A DNA stretch of 9,976 nucleotides from Chromatiales bacterium (GCA_030614035.1 JAUWKW010000033.1:1-9976); one strand, 5' to 3'; shown: positions 1 through 8,412, counted from the first letter of the stretch. The notes: generated by a model not told the origin, from the letters alone. Translations and numbers: made by a program.

Positions 1-1478
1 TCATAAAGTGCGATCAGCATCCCCAGATTGCGGGCGTTCAGTTCACGCAACAACAGAATCGTACTGGGGCGGTTCCCCTGATGAACGACATGAGGCAACA
101 ACGATTGGAGGCCTGCACCGGCAACGCCTCGTTCCTCAAGGCCAGACTGTGCCTGCTGTTGCGACTGACCGCTGGCCAGAGCATCTGCCTGGGCAAGCAT
201 ATTGGCTAGGGTCTGCAGCGTTTGATTCTCACGTCCGCCTGCATCGCGAACTGCGGCGATAAAATCGACACTGACCCGTGGCGTGCCCTGGTGCAGAAGT
301 TGGGCAAAGGAATGTTGGGCATTAGCTCCCACTGAGCCCCAGACCGAAACAGCCGTAGAATAATCAACCGGCTGACCATCGCGCCGGGTGCTTTTGCCAT
401 TGCTTTCCATTTCCAATTGCTGCAGGTAGGCGGGAAAGGCGGCCAGTCTTTGGTGGTAGGGCAAAATGACATGATCGGTTATGCCGCCAAAATTCTGATT
501 CCACACCGCTATCAGCCCCAACAGCACCGGTAGATTCGCCGCTGCCGGCGCCGTTTGGAAATGCCGATCCATGGCGTTGGCGCCTTCCAGTAGCTCGGCG
601 AATATCGAGGGACTGGTAGCAATAGCTATCGACAGACCGATCGCCGACCACAATGAAAATCGGCCCCCGACCCAATCCCAAATCTTGAATGATCGAGACG
701 GATCGACGCCAAACTCAAGCATAGCCATCTGATTGGCTGAGACCGCGGCAAAATGCACTCGAACTGCGTCGCTTGCCAGATGCTTGACGATCCATTCGCG
801 GGCCGTATCCGCGTTTCGCCTCGTCTCCTGAGTGGCAAAACTCTTGGATGAAATGATAAATAACGTGGTCGCCGGGTCCGCCCGCCGCAGGACATCATTG
901 AGCTGAACGCCATCACTTCCGGACACAAAATACGCTTCAATGTCGGGATTCCGGAAATCGCCCAGGGCCGTGGTCACCATCGACGGCCCCAGATCAGAGC
1001 CACCGATTCCCAGATTGACAATCGTATTGAACCGCTCGCCCGTATGACTGACACAGTCGCCCGCTTGAATGTCCTGGGCAAATTTTAGAAATGCGGCCAG
1101 TTCAGATTCGATCTCCGGCATCACATTGCGACCGGCCACATTGACGGGATCGCCCGATCGATTCCGGAGCGCTGTATGCAGTGCGGGCTGTGACTCGGTC
1201 GTATTTACGGGGGCGCCGGAGGTCAACGCGACGATCCACTGTTCCAGATGCCGCTGTTCAGCCAGGTCGAGCAGCAGTCGTATCGTCTCTTGAGTTAACA
1301 GGTTGCGGGAATAATCCACGCACAATTCATCGACTTGCAAAGAGAAACGACTGAATCGACCTTGATCCTGATCCAACAGTTCAGTTAGTCGGATTTTCTG
1401 TAACTCGTCTGCGTGCCGCCGCAACTCCTTCCATGCAGGCGTCGCTTGAGGGTCTTCATTGATTGCGGGAATGTCCAC
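1..1478 (-). CDS. pgi: Glucose-6-phosphate isomerase, C-terminus cut by the window edge
   Basis: This cytoplasmic enzyme interconverts glucose-6-phosphate and fructose-6-phosphate in glycolysis and gluconeogenesis. One frame stays open from 1478 to the left edge and gives 492 complete codons. The family is usually about 550 residues, so roughly the last 50-60 are missing, including the C-terminal catalytic Lys. Visible motifs in order are the sugar-phosphate loop NLGIGGSDLGP (155-165), SSKSFATQET (210-219), the isomerase signature DWVGGRFSLWSAIG (268-281) with Arg273, MESNGK (357-362) with the catalytic Glu358, and AQH (387-389) with the catalytic His389. These match the mammalian Arg272/Glu357/His388 spacing. 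The start is GTG: an in-frame TAA lies at 1497-1499, a GAGGAG ribosome site lies at 1485-1490, and no ATG occurs until about codon 120. It is the last visible gene of the sugar cluster, 41 bases after the epimerase. The family is certain; the start is fairly sure. Confidence 0.96.
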   Translation of the reverse strand, partial: MDIPAINEDPQATPAWKELRRHADELQKIRLTELLDQDQGRFSRFSLQVDELCVDYSRNLLTQETIRLLLDLAEQRHLEQWIVALTSGAPVNTTESQPALHTALRNRSGDPVNVAGRNVMPEIESELAAFLKFAQDIQAGDCVSHTGERFNTIVNLGIGGSDLGPSMVTTALGDFRNPDIEAYFVSGSDGVQLNDVLRRADPATTLFIISSKSFATQETRRNADTAREWIVKHLASDAVRVHFAAVSANQMAMLEFGVDPSRSFKIWDWVGGRFSLWSAIGLSIAIATSPSIFAELLEGANAMDRHFQTAPAAANLPVLLGLIAVWNQNFGGITDHVILPYHQRLAAFPAYLQQLEMESNGKSTRRDGQPVDYSTAVSVWGSVGANAQHSFAQLLHQGTPRVSVDFIAAVRDAGGRENQTLQTLANMLAQADALASGQSQQQAQSGLEERGVAGAGLQSLLPHVVHQGNRPSTILLLRELNARNLGMLIALY

Positions 1479-1519
1479 CCAGGACTCCTCGTGGTTTTAG
1501 AATCGGGAAGCAGCGAATA

Positions 1520-2533
1520 CTACGAGTCAATAGCGTAAAACTCTCGATACCATTCTACGAATCGCGCCACACCCTCTTCAACCGATGTACTTGGGCAATA
1601 GCCGATATCATCCGATAGGTCGGTAACATCGGCATAGGTATCTGGCACATCTCCGGGTTGCATCGGTAATAGTCGCCGTTCTGCCTTACGCCCCAGGCAT
1701 TTCTCCAGAACCTCGATGTAACGCATCAGTTCGACGGGCTGGCTGTTGCCGATGTTATAGATCCGGTAGGGCGCCATGCTGGCCCCTGGATCAGGAGCAT
1801 CCGAATCCCAGCCAGGATCAGGCTCTGCCACCCGATCGAGAATTCGGACCACACCCTCGACAATATCGTCAATGTAGGTGAAATCGCGTCGGTGGTTCCC
1901 ATAGTTGTATACATCGATCGGTTTGCCTTCGATGATGTTTTTCGTAAACTTAAACAGCGCCATATCAGGCCGGCCATATGGCCCATACACGGTAAAAAAG
2001 CGCAGACCAGTCGTTGGGATCCCGTACAGATTGGAATAGGTATGCGCCATTAACTCGTTCGATTTTTTCGATGCGGCATACAACGACAAGGGGTGGTCGA
2101 CATTTTGGTGAATCGAGAACGGCATATCGGTGTTGGCACCGTAAACTGAACTCGACGAGGCATAGACCAGATGCTCGATCCCGTGGTGCCTGCATCCCTC
2201 CAGGACGTTCAGCGTACCCACGATATTGCTGTCAATGTACGCCCGCGGATTCTCCATTGAATACCGGACGCCGGCCTGTGCCGCCACGTGCACGACCCGG
2301 TCGAACCGCTCCTGCTCAAACAGGCCAGCGATTCCATCGTTGTCTTCGAGATCCAGTTTCAAAAATCTGAATGACGGATGCGATTCGATTAGCGCAAGAC
2401 GCGCATATTTCAGTTTGACGTCATAATATTCGTTCAGGTTATCCAGGCCGACTACTTCGTCCCCCCGCTCAAGCAAGCGTTGGCCAACAAAAAAACCGAT
2501 GAAGCCGGCGACCCCGGTCACCAGAACTTTCAC
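1520..2533 (-). CDS. NAD-dependent epimerase, UDP-glucuronate 4-epimerase type
   Basis: This is an extended short-chain dehydrogenase/reductase of 337 residues. It resembles the CapI/LpsL group, which converts UDP-glucuronate to UDP-galacturonate for surface polysaccharides. The N-terminal NAD loop is GVAGFIG (7-13). A Ser run precedes VYG (126-132), and the catalytic YAASK holds Tyr152 and Lys156. The stretch [16 protein letters not shown] (181-196), followed by [10 protein letters not shown], is typical of UDP-glucuronate epimerases. UDP-GlcNAc epimerases such as WbpP/TviC carry a longer N-terminus and a different sequence here. The start is GTG with a weak GGGG ribosome site. The gene begins 21 bases after the dehydrogenase stop, which suggests cotranscription and coupled chemistry. 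The uronate epimerase assignment is good; whether the sugar carries an N-acetyl group is open. Confidence 0.9.
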   Translation of the reverse strand: MKVLVTGVAGFIGFFVGQRLLERGDEVVGLDNLNEYYDVKLKYARLALIESHPSFRFLKLDLEDNDGIAGLFEQERFDRVVHVAAQAGVRYSMENPRAYIDSNIVGTLNVLEGCRHHGIEHLVYASSSSVYGANTDMPFSIHQNVDHPLSLYAASKKSNELMAHTYSNLYGIPTTGLRFFTVYGPYGRPDMALFKFTKNIIEGKPIDVYNYGNHRRDFTYIDDIVEGVVRILDRVAEPDPGWDSDAPDPGASMAPYRIYNIGNSQPVELMRYIEVLEKCLGRKAERRLLPMQPGDVPDTYADVTDLSDDIGYCPSTSVEEGVARFVEWYREFYAIDS

Positions 2534-2554
2534 GGCTGCCCCATTTCTATTGAT

Positions 2555-3835
2555 TTAAAGGCGTCCATCAACTTCTTCAAACGGCAGGACATACTTGATG
2601 TCGTAAACGACATGCACGGGCTTCCCCAGAGCATGAATATCAGCTGGTGACATTTGATGAAATTCCTTGTGGGCAACGGCTACTACGATGGCGTCGTATT
2701 GGCCTTCATCCGGAACTTCATTCGTGATGTCGATACCGTACTCATCCGCTACCTCTTGGATATCTGCCCACGGGTCATAGATTTCCACCTGAGATCTGTA
2801 CGTTTGCAGCTCTGAGATCAGGTCAATCACCTTTGTATTACGAACATCCGGGCAGTTCTCCTTGAATGTGATGCCCATTATCAAAATTCGAGCATCGGGC
2901 ATCGATATTCCACGGGTAACCATGAGCTTGACCACTTCAGCCGCAACATGGATACCCATGTTGTCGTTTATGCGTCGGCCCGCAAGGATTACGTCCGGAT
3001 GGTAGCCAAATTCCTGAGATTTATGTGTCAGATAGTAAGGATCGACCCCGATACAATGCCCCCCGACAAGGCCGGGACGGAAATTAAGGAAATTCCACTT
3101 AGTACCGGCAGCATCGAGAATTTCGCGGGTATCCAACCCCATGCGATTGAATATCAACGCCAGTTCGTTGATCAGCGCAATATTGACATCGCGTTGAGTG
3201 TTTTCGATAACTTTTGCGGCTTCCGCCACGCGAATGCTCGACACCGGGAAAGTGCCAGCCCGAATAATCTTCCGGTACAGGCTATCGATGAACGTCGCCG
3301 CTTCAGGCGTCGAACCCGAAGTAATTTTTCTGATGTCGGTCAGGCGGTGCTTCCTGTCGCCTGGATTAATGCGTTCCGGGCTGTAGCCCAGGTAGAAGTC
3401 TTGATTCAGCTTGAGGCCGGATGTGGACTCCAGAATTGGCGCGCAATCCTCTTCAGTTGCACCCGGATATACGGTCGATTCAAAGACAACCACGTCGCCT
3501 TTGTTGAGAACCTCCCCTACAGTGCGGCTGGCATGTTTAAGCGCCGTCAGATCAGGGCGTTTCGCGGAATCGATGGGCGTCGGTACCGTAACAATATAGA
3601 CGTTGCAGTCACTCACTTCATCCAATTTATCAGTAAAGCGCAGATTATCCGCCGCCGCGAGCTCAGCGTCTTCCACCTCCATTGTTACATCGGTACCGGA
3701 GCTCAACTTCGCGATACGTTCAGCATTGATGTCATAGCCGATGGTTGAATAGTGCTTGCTGAACTCGACTGCCAGAGGAAGGCCTACATAACCGAGACCG
3801 ACCACACCGATAATTGATTCTTCTGGTTCTTGCAT
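2555..3835 (-). CDS. tviB: UDP-sugar 6-dehydrogenase, TviB/WbpO-like
   Basis: This is a nucleotide-sugar dehydrogenase of the UDP-Glc/GDP-Man family, closest in pattern to Vi-antigen TviB (VipA). TviB oxidises UDP-GlcNAc to UDP-GlcNAc-uronate with two NAD+. Counting from the alternative upstream TTG at 3844, the features are an NAD loop GLGYVGLP (16-23), TVPTPID (86-92), ESTVYPG (122-128), [11 protein letters not shown] (153-163), [13 protein letters not shown] (207-219) and [11 protein letters not shown] (261-271), with Cys264 as the nucleophile. The C-terminal UDP-binding domain carries [11 protein letters not shown] and the family-typical ending DIKYVLP. I chose ATG at 3835, giving 426 residues, close to the 425 recalled for TviB. 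TTG at 3844 adds three residues, and neither start has a clear ribosome site. The epimerase follows after 21 bases. The enzyme class is certain; GlcNAc rather than Glc as substrate is inferred from sequence pattern. Confidence 0.92.
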   Translation of the reverse strand: MQEPEESIIGVVGLGYVGLPLAVEFSKHYSTIGYDINAERIAKLSSGTDVTMEVEDAELAAADNLRFTDKLDEVSDCNVYIVTVPTPIDSAKRPDLTALKHASRTVGEVLNKGDVVVFESTVYPGATEEDCAPILESTSGLKLNQDFYLGYSPERINPGDRKHRLTDIRKITSGSTPEAATFIDSLYRKIIRAGTFPVSSIRVAEAAKVIENTQRDVNIALINELALIFNRMGLDTREILDAAGTKWNFLNFRPGLVGGHCIGVDPYYLTHKSQEFGYHPDVILAGRRINDNMGIHVAAEVVKLMVTRGISMPDARILIMGITFKENCPDVRNTKVIDLISELQTYRSQVEIYDPWADIQEVADEYGIDITNEVPDEGQYDAIVVAVAHKEFHQMSPADIHALGKPVHVVYDIKYVLPFEEVDGRL

Positions 3836-3937
3836 GATCAGCAATTATTTTAATGCGCTGGGACTGCCTGTGCACGCCAGCGCCGCTGGCCGGCATTATC
3901 CGCCGGGGCTACCGCAAAAAAAGCGCGATATGTCATA
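3836..3937 (-). promoter_or_regulatory. Gap between nhaB and tviB with a hairpin and weak promoter-like bases
   Basis: This 102-base gap separates the nhaB stop from the tviB start and is the largest gap in the four-gene minus-strand run. It holds a perfect six-pair inverted repeat, GCCAGC at 3876-3881 and GCTGGC at 3885-3890, with a three-base loop. No T-run follows on either strand, so it is not a standard intrinsic terminator. A GATAAT hexamer reads on the minus strand at 3895-3900, but no good -35 lies 16-18 bases upstream. The last bases before tviB are A/T-rich. A separate promoter for the sugar genes is plausible but not shown. Confidence 0.3.
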
Positions 3938-5440
3938 TCACAGCAGGTATGTTACGGCCCAGAACCCGGTTGCAGTCATCGTCAGCGTATACGGAAGTGC
4001 CATCCATACCATGCGTCCATAAGACAACCGGATCAAAGGCGCTATTGCGGACGTCAGTAGAAACAGAAACGCGGCCTGGCCGTTCGGGGTTGCAACACTG
4101 GGTATGTTTGTCCCGGTGTTTATCGCAACCGTTAAGATATCGAACTGATCGCGCGAAATAGTACCGTCCAGCAGAGCTTCCTTTACTTCCGAGATGTATA
4201 CCGTTGCGACAAACACGTTGTCGCTGATCATCGATAGCACGCCGTTCGCCAGATAAAACATCGGCCCCTGAAGGTCTGGCTCCAATGCGAGCACGCGGTC
4301 GATCACCGGCGTAAATAACTCCTGCTGATCGATGACTGCGACTATCGCAAAAAACACAACCAATAAGGCCGTAAACGGTAAAGCCTCCTGGAACGCGTGT
4401 CCGATCCGATGCTCTTCTGTAACTCCGGTAAATGCTGTGGCGAGCACAATAACAGCCAGTCCGATTACGCCCACCTCGGCAAGATGATTGGCCAGCGCCA
4501 CGACAAGAAAAACCGCCGCCAATGCCTGCGCTATGATAATGGCCTTATCGCGAGTGGTCCGGCGCTCTGATGTATGCCGATCGAAGTCTTGCAATATGTC
4601 ACGAACTGCTGGTCGCAACTCGACCCCGTAACTAAACCACTTAAGCGTCTCAAGAAGTAAACAAGTCAGCAGCCCTACGGCCAGGACCGGCATCGTGACC
4701 GGTGCCATGCGGTAAAAGAACTCCATGAAATCCCAACCGGCTTCTTTGGCAATCAACAGATTTTGCGGCTCGCCCACCAGAGTGGTGACACCGCCAAGGG
4801 CCGTACCGATCGCCGCGTGCATCATCAGATTGCGGAGAAACGCGCGGAACTGGTTCAGGTCCTCGCGGTGCAACTCGTGGACTTGCTCGTCATCTGTCTC
4901 ATCGTGACTGTGATCGTAACCCTTTCCAGAAGCAACCTTGTGGTAGATACCATAGAAGCCTGCGGCTACGGAAATTATTACCGCGGTGACGGTCAACGCA
5001 TCCAGAAACGCCGACAGCAAGGCGGCTACGGCACAAAACAACAGGGAAAGCAGTTTCTTGGAGCGTACGCCGAGGAGAATTTTTGTGAATACGAACAGCA
5101 GCATCTCCTTTAGAAAATAGATCCCCGCCACCATAAATATCAGCAGCATAATGACCGGAAAATTATGCAGCGTCTCCTCGTACACCGACTCAGGCGTCGC
5201 CAAACCGATGATGACCGCCTGTATCGCGATTAAACCGCCGGGCTGTAGCGGATAGCATTTAAGCGCCATGGCTAACGTGAAGATGAATTCAAAGATCAGT
5301 AGCCAACCCGCTATGAACGGGCCCGCAACGAAGGCAACTATCGGATTGATCACCAGGAAAGCGATGATCGTGAGCTTGTACCAGGTCGATGACTGGCCCA
5401 GGAAATTTTCCCAAAATGCGTGGCGCAACGACTGATTCAT
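3938..5440 (-). CDS. nhaB: Na+/H+ antiporter NhaB
   Basis: This inner-membrane antiporter exports Na+ in exchange for H+, giving salt tolerance and pH/sodium homeostasis. The 500-residue product is hydrophobic, with many membrane segments, and resembles E. coli NhaB along its length. Shared stretches include NFLGQS (12-17), [15 protein letters not shown] (51-65), SAFLDALTV (143-151), VGEPQNL (222-228), [11 protein letters not shown] (406-416) and [25 protein letters not shown] (441-465). Asp147 lies in the segment where a conserved Asp has been studied in Vibrio NhaB. I chose ATG at 5440 because [17 protein letters not shown] aligns residue for residue with the recalled E. coli N-terminus. 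A TTG at 5470 would add ten residues. A His- and Asp/Glu-rich loop lies at about 176-193. The C-terminus ends soon after WMALPYTL, apparently 15 or so residues shorter than E. coli. The gene starts 106 bases after dnaQ. Confidence 0.95.
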   Translation of the reverse strand: MNQSLRHAFWENFLGQSSTWYKLTIIAFLVINPIVAFVAGPFIAGWLLIFEFIFTLAMALKCYPLQPGGLIAIQAVIIGLATPESVYEETLHNFPVIMLLIFMVAGIYFLKEMLLFVFTKILLGVRSKKLLSLLFCAVAALLSAFLDALTVTAVIISVAAGFYGIYHKVASGKGYDHSHDETDDEQVHELHREDLNQFRAFLRNLMMHAAIGTALGGVTTLVGEPQNLLIAKEAGWDFMEFFYRMAPVTMPVLAVGLLTCLLLETLKWFSYGVELRPAVRDILQDFDRHTSERRTTRDKAIIIAQALAAVFLVVALANHLAEVGVIGLAVIVLATAFTGVTEEHRIGHAFQEALPFTALLVVFFAIVAVIDQQELFTPVIDRVLALEPDLQGPMFYLANGVLSMISDNVFVATVYISEVKEALLDGTISRDQFDILTVAINTGTNIPSVATPNGQAAFLFLLTSAIAPLIRLSYGRMVWMALPYTLTMTATGFWAVTYLL

Positions 5441-5500
5441 TCTGTTGTTCCCGAAACTACCGTTGAGCAATCTGCTTCCATGCTATTGCATACGACAGGC

Positions 5501-5541
5501 CGCCCGTCAGGGCGTAATGCGCCCGGTGGGAAGGGTGTCAA
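5501..5541 (-). promoter_or_regulatory. Possible nhaB promoter with overlapping complementary GC elements
   Basis: On the minus strand a perfect TTGACA lies at 5536-5541, just past the dnaQ stop, with CATTAC 16 bases further at 5514-5519 as a poor -10 match. The same stretch carries three short alternating complements on the plus strand: CGCCC at 5501-5505, GGGCG at 5510-5514 and CGCCC at 5520-5524. The middle one can pair with either side, giving two mutually exclusive five-pair hairpins. No U-run follows. The -35 is a clean match but the promoter as a whole is weak. An attenuator or dnaQ transcript end is an alternative reading. Confidence 0.3.
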
Positions 5542-5546
5542 TGGTA

Positions 5547-6263
5547 TCAAGAATCGAGTCGACGCCAGAGCACACCATCGTCGCTGGCATTCTCGATCAG
5601 GTCCAGCTGGCTTTCATGCTCAATAAGCTCTCGCTCCGTCGCATAGACCACTTTGAATTCCAGGTCCATGCGGTCGATTCGATTGGCCTGTATCGAACCA
5701 CGTCGGCCGGGTTGTTCGAGTGCGTCACCCAACGATAGTGTCGCCTGACCGCCGGTCATCGCAAGGTAGACATCGGCTAACAGCCGGGCATCGAGGAGCG
5801 CTCCGTGCAGGTCGCGCCGAGAGTTGTCGACGTCATAACGTTTGCAAAGCGCGTCCAGGCTGTTCCGTTGGCCCGGATGCAGCTGGCGGGCCAGCACCAA
5901 AGTATCCAAAACAGTACAAATACCATCAACACTCGCCCTGTCACCGCCGGCAAGCTTCAATTCGTGGTTCAAAAATCCCACGTCAAAAGTGGCATTGTGT
6001 ATAACCAACTCCGCCCCATCGATGAAACGCAGAAAATCCTCAGCAATATCTGCGAACTGCGGTTTATCGGCCAGCATCTCGTTCGACAGCCCGTGAATCT
6101 CTTCTGCAGCTGCATCGATCTCCCGGTCCGGTTGCAGGTAACAATGAAAGGTCTGCTCGGTTTTGCGTCGATTGACCAATTCGACACAACCGATTTCAAT
6201 GACCCGGTGTCCCTGTTCCCACTCCAAGCCCGTGGTCTCTGTATCCAGTACCACTTGTCTCAT
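5547..6263 (-). CDS. dnaQ: DNA polymerase III epsilon subunit, 3'-5' proofreading exonuclease
   Basis: DnaQ is the proofreading subunit of the replicative polymerase core. It removes mispaired 3' ends and bridges the alpha subunit and the sliding clamp. The 238-residue length is close to the 243 of E. coli. The DEDDh exonuclease motifs are complete: Exo I DTETTG with Asp7 and Glu9, Exo II HNATFDVGFLNHEL with Asp94, and Exo III HGALLDARLLADVY with His153 and Asp158. QATLSL at 173-178 sits where E. coli has its clamp-binding QTSMAF. The C-terminal tail, with its HESQLDLI and VLWR motifs, matches the alpha-binding end of the family. The start is ATG with a weak purine-rich GCGAGA upstream. It follows rnhA by 55 bases on the same strand; in E. 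coli the two genes are divergent. The tandem order resembles that in pseudomonads. Confidence 0.97.
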   Translation of the reverse strand: MRQVVLDTETTGLEWEQGHRVIEIGCVELVNRRKTEQTFHCYLQPDREIDAAAEEIHGLSNEMLADKPQFADIAEDFLRFIDGAELVIHNATFDVGFLNHELKLAGGDRASVDGICTVLDTLVLARQLHPGQRNSLDALCKRYDVDNSRRDLHGALLDARLLADVYLAMTGGQATLSLGDALEQPGRRGSIQANRIDRMDLEFKVVYATERELIEHESQLDLIENASDDGVLWRRLDS

Positions 6264-6318
6264 CGCGGTGTCTCGCTTTGCCTGCAGAAAAACTTAGCCA
6301 ATGCCATCACAATCAAAT

Positions 6319-6753
6319 TCAAAGATTTTCCTCCGCTCCAAGATTCGCCAATTGATCGGCGCGTTCGTTGCCCGGGTTCCCGGAATGGCCCTTTACCCAG
6401 CGCCAGTCAATCTTGTGCTTAGTAGCCAGTGTTGCCAGTTCCTGCCAAAGATCGACATTTTTAACCGGCTTCTTTCCTGCGGTACGCCAGCCTCTGTTCT
6501 TCCATGATTCCAGCCATTCGGTGATTCCACGACGCAGGTATTCCGAATCGGTGTAAACCGTCACACTGGAGGGTCGTTTCAGGGCTGCAAGCCCCTGAAT
6601 TGCAGCCGTCAGCTCCATACGATTATTGGTGGTGTCGGCGACACCCCCTCGCAATTCTTTCTGTCGACCACTGGCGAACATTACCACCCCCCATCCGCCC
6701 GGCCCGGGGTTACCACGACAGGCCCCGTCCGTATAGATCTCCACATCGCTCAT
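6319..6753 (-). CDS. rnhA: Ribonuclease HI
   Basis: This enzyme cuts the RNA strand of RNA-DNA hybrids, removing R-loops and helping to clear Okazaki primers. The 144-residue protein has every catalytic residue, one position earlier than in E. coli: Asp9 in [11 protein letters not shown], Glu47 in NNRMELTA, Asp69 in YTDSEY, His123 in [11 protein letters not shown] and Asp133 in ERADQLAN. The basic, Trp-rich handle used for substrate binding is visible as [20 protein letters not shown] (80-99). The ATG overlaps the stop of the upstream methyltransferase gene in an ATGA, implying translational coupling. dnaQ follows after 55 bases. Nothing is missing or unusual. Confidence 0.98.
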   Translation of the reverse strand: MSDVEIYTDGACRGNPGPGGWGVVMFASGRQKELRGGVADTTNNRMELTAAIQGLAALKRPSSVTVYTDSEYLRRGITEWLESWKNRGWRTAGKKPVKNVDLWQELATLATKHKIDWRWVKGHSGNPGNERADQLANLGAEENL

Positions 6754-7460
6754 GCAACGTTCCGTGTCGTCGGATTCACAAGCCCCCCCACAAGACTTGT
6801 GCGGCGTCGCGAACTGGGTCTAACCAGCGTCAATGTAAACAGTTCCTTGCATGCAACGAGGATGTAACCGGGATTAAATGCCTTCCAGTTTCGCCATTTT
6901 TGGATCACGGTTTGCTGCTGCCCGGAGGGTGATCTCCCCGCCTGCGCCACCGGGTAATATCGTGACGCATAGCTTATCGTGCAGTTCAACAAGCGCAACC
7001 AATCGGACATACGACGTTCCGGTATGTGCCTTTTTGTTTCCGGAGGATAGCCATTTCGGGAAACCCTGTGGCGAAAGCCCCACCAACTCACTGGGTTGAA
7101 TCCGAGCACAACGATATGGCCCTCGGGTCGCAGTATTCGATCCACTTCGCGGAGAACTGCAATCGGGTCTGACACGGTTTCCAGCACATGCGGCAGCAGC
7201 ACAACGTCAACGCTATCGCTCGCGACTCCAAGCGAGTCGGCGCAAACCAATGCATCAGGAGAGTCAGCTTGGTTCCAACCAAGCAGAACTTTGTGCCTGG
7301 TTCTGGAATGCTTGAGAAACAGATCCTGAGGCCCCCAGGAGCCAATCTGCACCAGATAATCACCGAACACGCTCTCAAGTGCCCGCTCGACCTGGTCAGA
7401 CTCTTCCTGCAGCAGTCCGCGGCCGTTGGAACTATCGAGCCAATCGCTCTCCGCGCTCAT
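6750..7460 (-). CDS. YafS-like class I SAM-dependent methyltransferase
   Basis: This is a predicted methyltransferase of the YafS type, a gammaproteobacterial family without a firm substrate that lies next to rnhA and dnaQ. From ATG at 7460 the protein has 236 residues; a GTG at 7472 would add four, and neither has a strong ribosome site. The motifs, numbered from the GTG, are a degenerate SAM loop VQIGSWGPQ (41-49), [16 protein letters not shown] (88-103), [27 protein letters not shown] (108-134) and WLRLLN (152-157). GFNPVSWWG corresponds to the YafS stretch GFNPISFMG. No signal peptide or membrane segment is visible. The C-terminus is basic and rich in Ser, Arg and Thr. The stop overlaps the rnhA start by four bases. 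The family call is sound; the substrate is unknown and catalytic activity is not assured given the weak glycine motif. Confidence 0.85.
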   Translation of the reverse strand: MSAESDWLDSSNGRGLLQEESDQVERALESVFGDYLVQIGSWGPQDLFLKHSRTRHKVLLGWNQADSPDALVCADSLGVASDSVDVVLLPHVLETVSDPIAVLREVDRILRPEGHIVVLGFNPVSWWGFRHRVSRNGYPPETKRHIPERRMSDWLRLLNCTISYASRYYPVAQAGRSPSGQQQTVIQKWRNWKAFNPGYILVACKELFTLTLVRPSSRRRTSLVGGLVNPTTRNVA

Positions 7461-7493
7461 AGTTAACTTCACAGGAATCCCATATCCGGGCAG

Positions 7494-7499
7494 ATCATA
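7494..7499 (-). promoter_or_regulatory. Possible -10 box for the methyltransferase-rnhA-dnaQ operon
   Basis: TATGAT reads on the minus strand, one base from the TATAAT consensus. It would put the transcript start about 14 bases before the GTG at 7472 and about 26 before the ATG at 7460. The bases 17 upstream do not resemble TTGACA, so the promoter would be weak or activator-dependent. It lies in the divergent gap with fabI. Confidence 0.35.
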
Positions 7500-7569
7500 C
7501 CTGACGTGGCTGGGGGGTAGTAGTCATCAACAACGCCAAAAGCGGCTCACTCAGGACCATCGTGGCGGG

Positions 7570-7600
7570 TTGAACGCCAGCGTCAAAATAGGCCTAATAG
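7570..7600 (+). promoter_or_regulatory. Possible fabI promoter
   Basis: TTGAAC at 7570-7575 is a good -35. The candidate -10, CTAATA (7594-7599) or TAATAG (7595-7600), sits 18-19 bases downstream and is a poor match. It lies 33 or more bases before the fabI ATG in the divergent gap. The eight-base palindrome TAGGCCTA at 7589-7596 falls inside it, but it is too short to call an operator. Confidence 0.3.
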
Positions 7601-7632
7601 CGCGGTCGGTTCCAAGATTCAAAGGATGGGGA

Positions 7633-8412
7633 ATGGGATTTTTGACGGATAAACGCTGCCTGATTGTTGGCCTGGCCAGCAAGCGATCGATTGCATGGGG
7701 CATTGCACAGGCGATGGCCAGGGAGGGAGCATCGACTGCTTTCACCTACCAGAACGACAAGCTCAAAGAACGTGTTGAGCAAATGGCGAACCGTCTCGGA
7801 TCGGATATTTGCCTGCCACTCGACGTTGCCGAGGACCGTGAAATCGATGCAATGTTTGCTTCCCTCAAGAAACGCTGGGATACGGTGGATGTCATTGTTC
7901 ACTCGGTTGCGTTTGCGCCGCGCGACCAGTTGGCCGGCACCTATCTCGAATCGGTAACCCGGGAAGGCTTCGCCGTTGCCCATGACATCAGCAGCTATAG
8001 CTTCGCAGCTCTCGCCAAGGCAGGCAGAGACATGCTGCCGGCGGGCGGCGCTTTACTGACACTGAGCTATCTCGGTGCTTTGCGCTCGCTGCCGAGTTAT
8101 AACGTCATGGGACCCGCGAAAGCGAGCCTGGAGGCGAACGTTCGGTTTATGGCAGCCGAACTCGGGCCGGTCGGGATCCGGGTCAACGGTATATCGGCGG
8201 GTCCAATCAAGACACTCGCATCTGCCGGTGTCAGCGGTATCAGGAAGATGCTCCAACACGTGCAGTCCACCGCGCCATTACGGCGAAATGTAACTATTGA
8301 GGATGTCGGCAACGCTGCCGCCTTTATGTGTTCGGACCTCGCCGCCGGCATCACCGGTGAGATCCTGTACGTCGATGCCGGCTTTAGTACGGTTGGGATG
8401 AGTATCGACTGA
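7633..8412 (+). CDS. fabI: Enoyl-[acyl-carrier-protein] reductase (NADH)
   Basis: FabI catalyses the last step of each fatty-acid elongation cycle, reducing trans-2-enoyl-ACP to acyl-ACP with NADH in the cytoplasm. The protein has 259 residues and matches E. coli numbering through the core: the N-terminal cofactor region [14 protein letters not shown] (12-25), FTYQNDKLK (37-45), DVAED (64-68), AHDISSYSF (116-124), and the catalytic Tyr146, Tyr156 and Lys163 in [20 protein letters not shown]. The frame is open further upstream, to 7426, but I chose the ATG at 7633. MGFL is the standard FabI N-terminus, and AAGGA at 7622-7626 sits six bases before it. Compared with E. coli, Gly93 is Ala and Phe203 is Ile, both positions known from triclosan-resistance work; Met159 is kept. 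It is divergent from the methyltransferase and convergent with the symporter. Confidence 0.97.
   Translation: MGFLTDKRCLIVGLASKRSIAWGIAQAMAREGASTAFTYQNDKLKERVEQMANRLGSDICLPLDVAEDREIDAMFASLKKRWDTVDVIVHSVAFAPRDQLAGTYLESVTREGFAVAHDISSYSFAALAKAGRDMLPAGGALLTLSYLGALRSLPSYNVMGPAKASLEANVRFMAAELGPVGIRVNGISAGPIKTLASAGVSGIRKMLQHVQSTAPLRRNVTIEDVGNAAAFMCSDLAAGITGEILYVDAGFSTVGMSID

Noticed and set aside
330..342. Pgi reads WGSVGANAQH where E. coli has WGEPGTNGQH, suggesting loss of a catalytic Glu
   Set aside because: Spacing from Arg273 shows the catalytic Glu is Glu358 in MESNGK and the catalytic His is His389. Both are present, and the changed Ser is not the catalytic residue.
1067..1147. pgi appearing broken into short fragments
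   Set aside because: Reading the minus strand by hand shows one uninterrupted frame from 1478 to position 1. It simply has no stop inside the window, and the short reading frames here are in other frames.
2948..3748. 266-codon plus-strand reading frame
   Set aside because: It lies wholly antisense to the dehydrogenase gene, has no recognisable domain, and the minus-strand product matches TviB along its full length.
5441..5546. tRNA gene downstream of dnaQ, as with aspV in E. coli
   Set aside because: I see no T-loop GGTTCGA-type sequence, no cloverleaf arms and no 3' acceptor pairing in this gap.
5805..6422. 205-codon plus-strand reading frame
   Set aside because: It is antisense to dnaQ and part of rnhA, whose catalytic residues are complete. 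Its translation resembles no family I know.
7426..7632. 69-residue N-terminal extension of FabI
   Set aside because: It overlaps the methyltransferase start and the divergent promoter gap and has no family counterpart. MGFL with its ribosome site at 7622-7626 is the true start.
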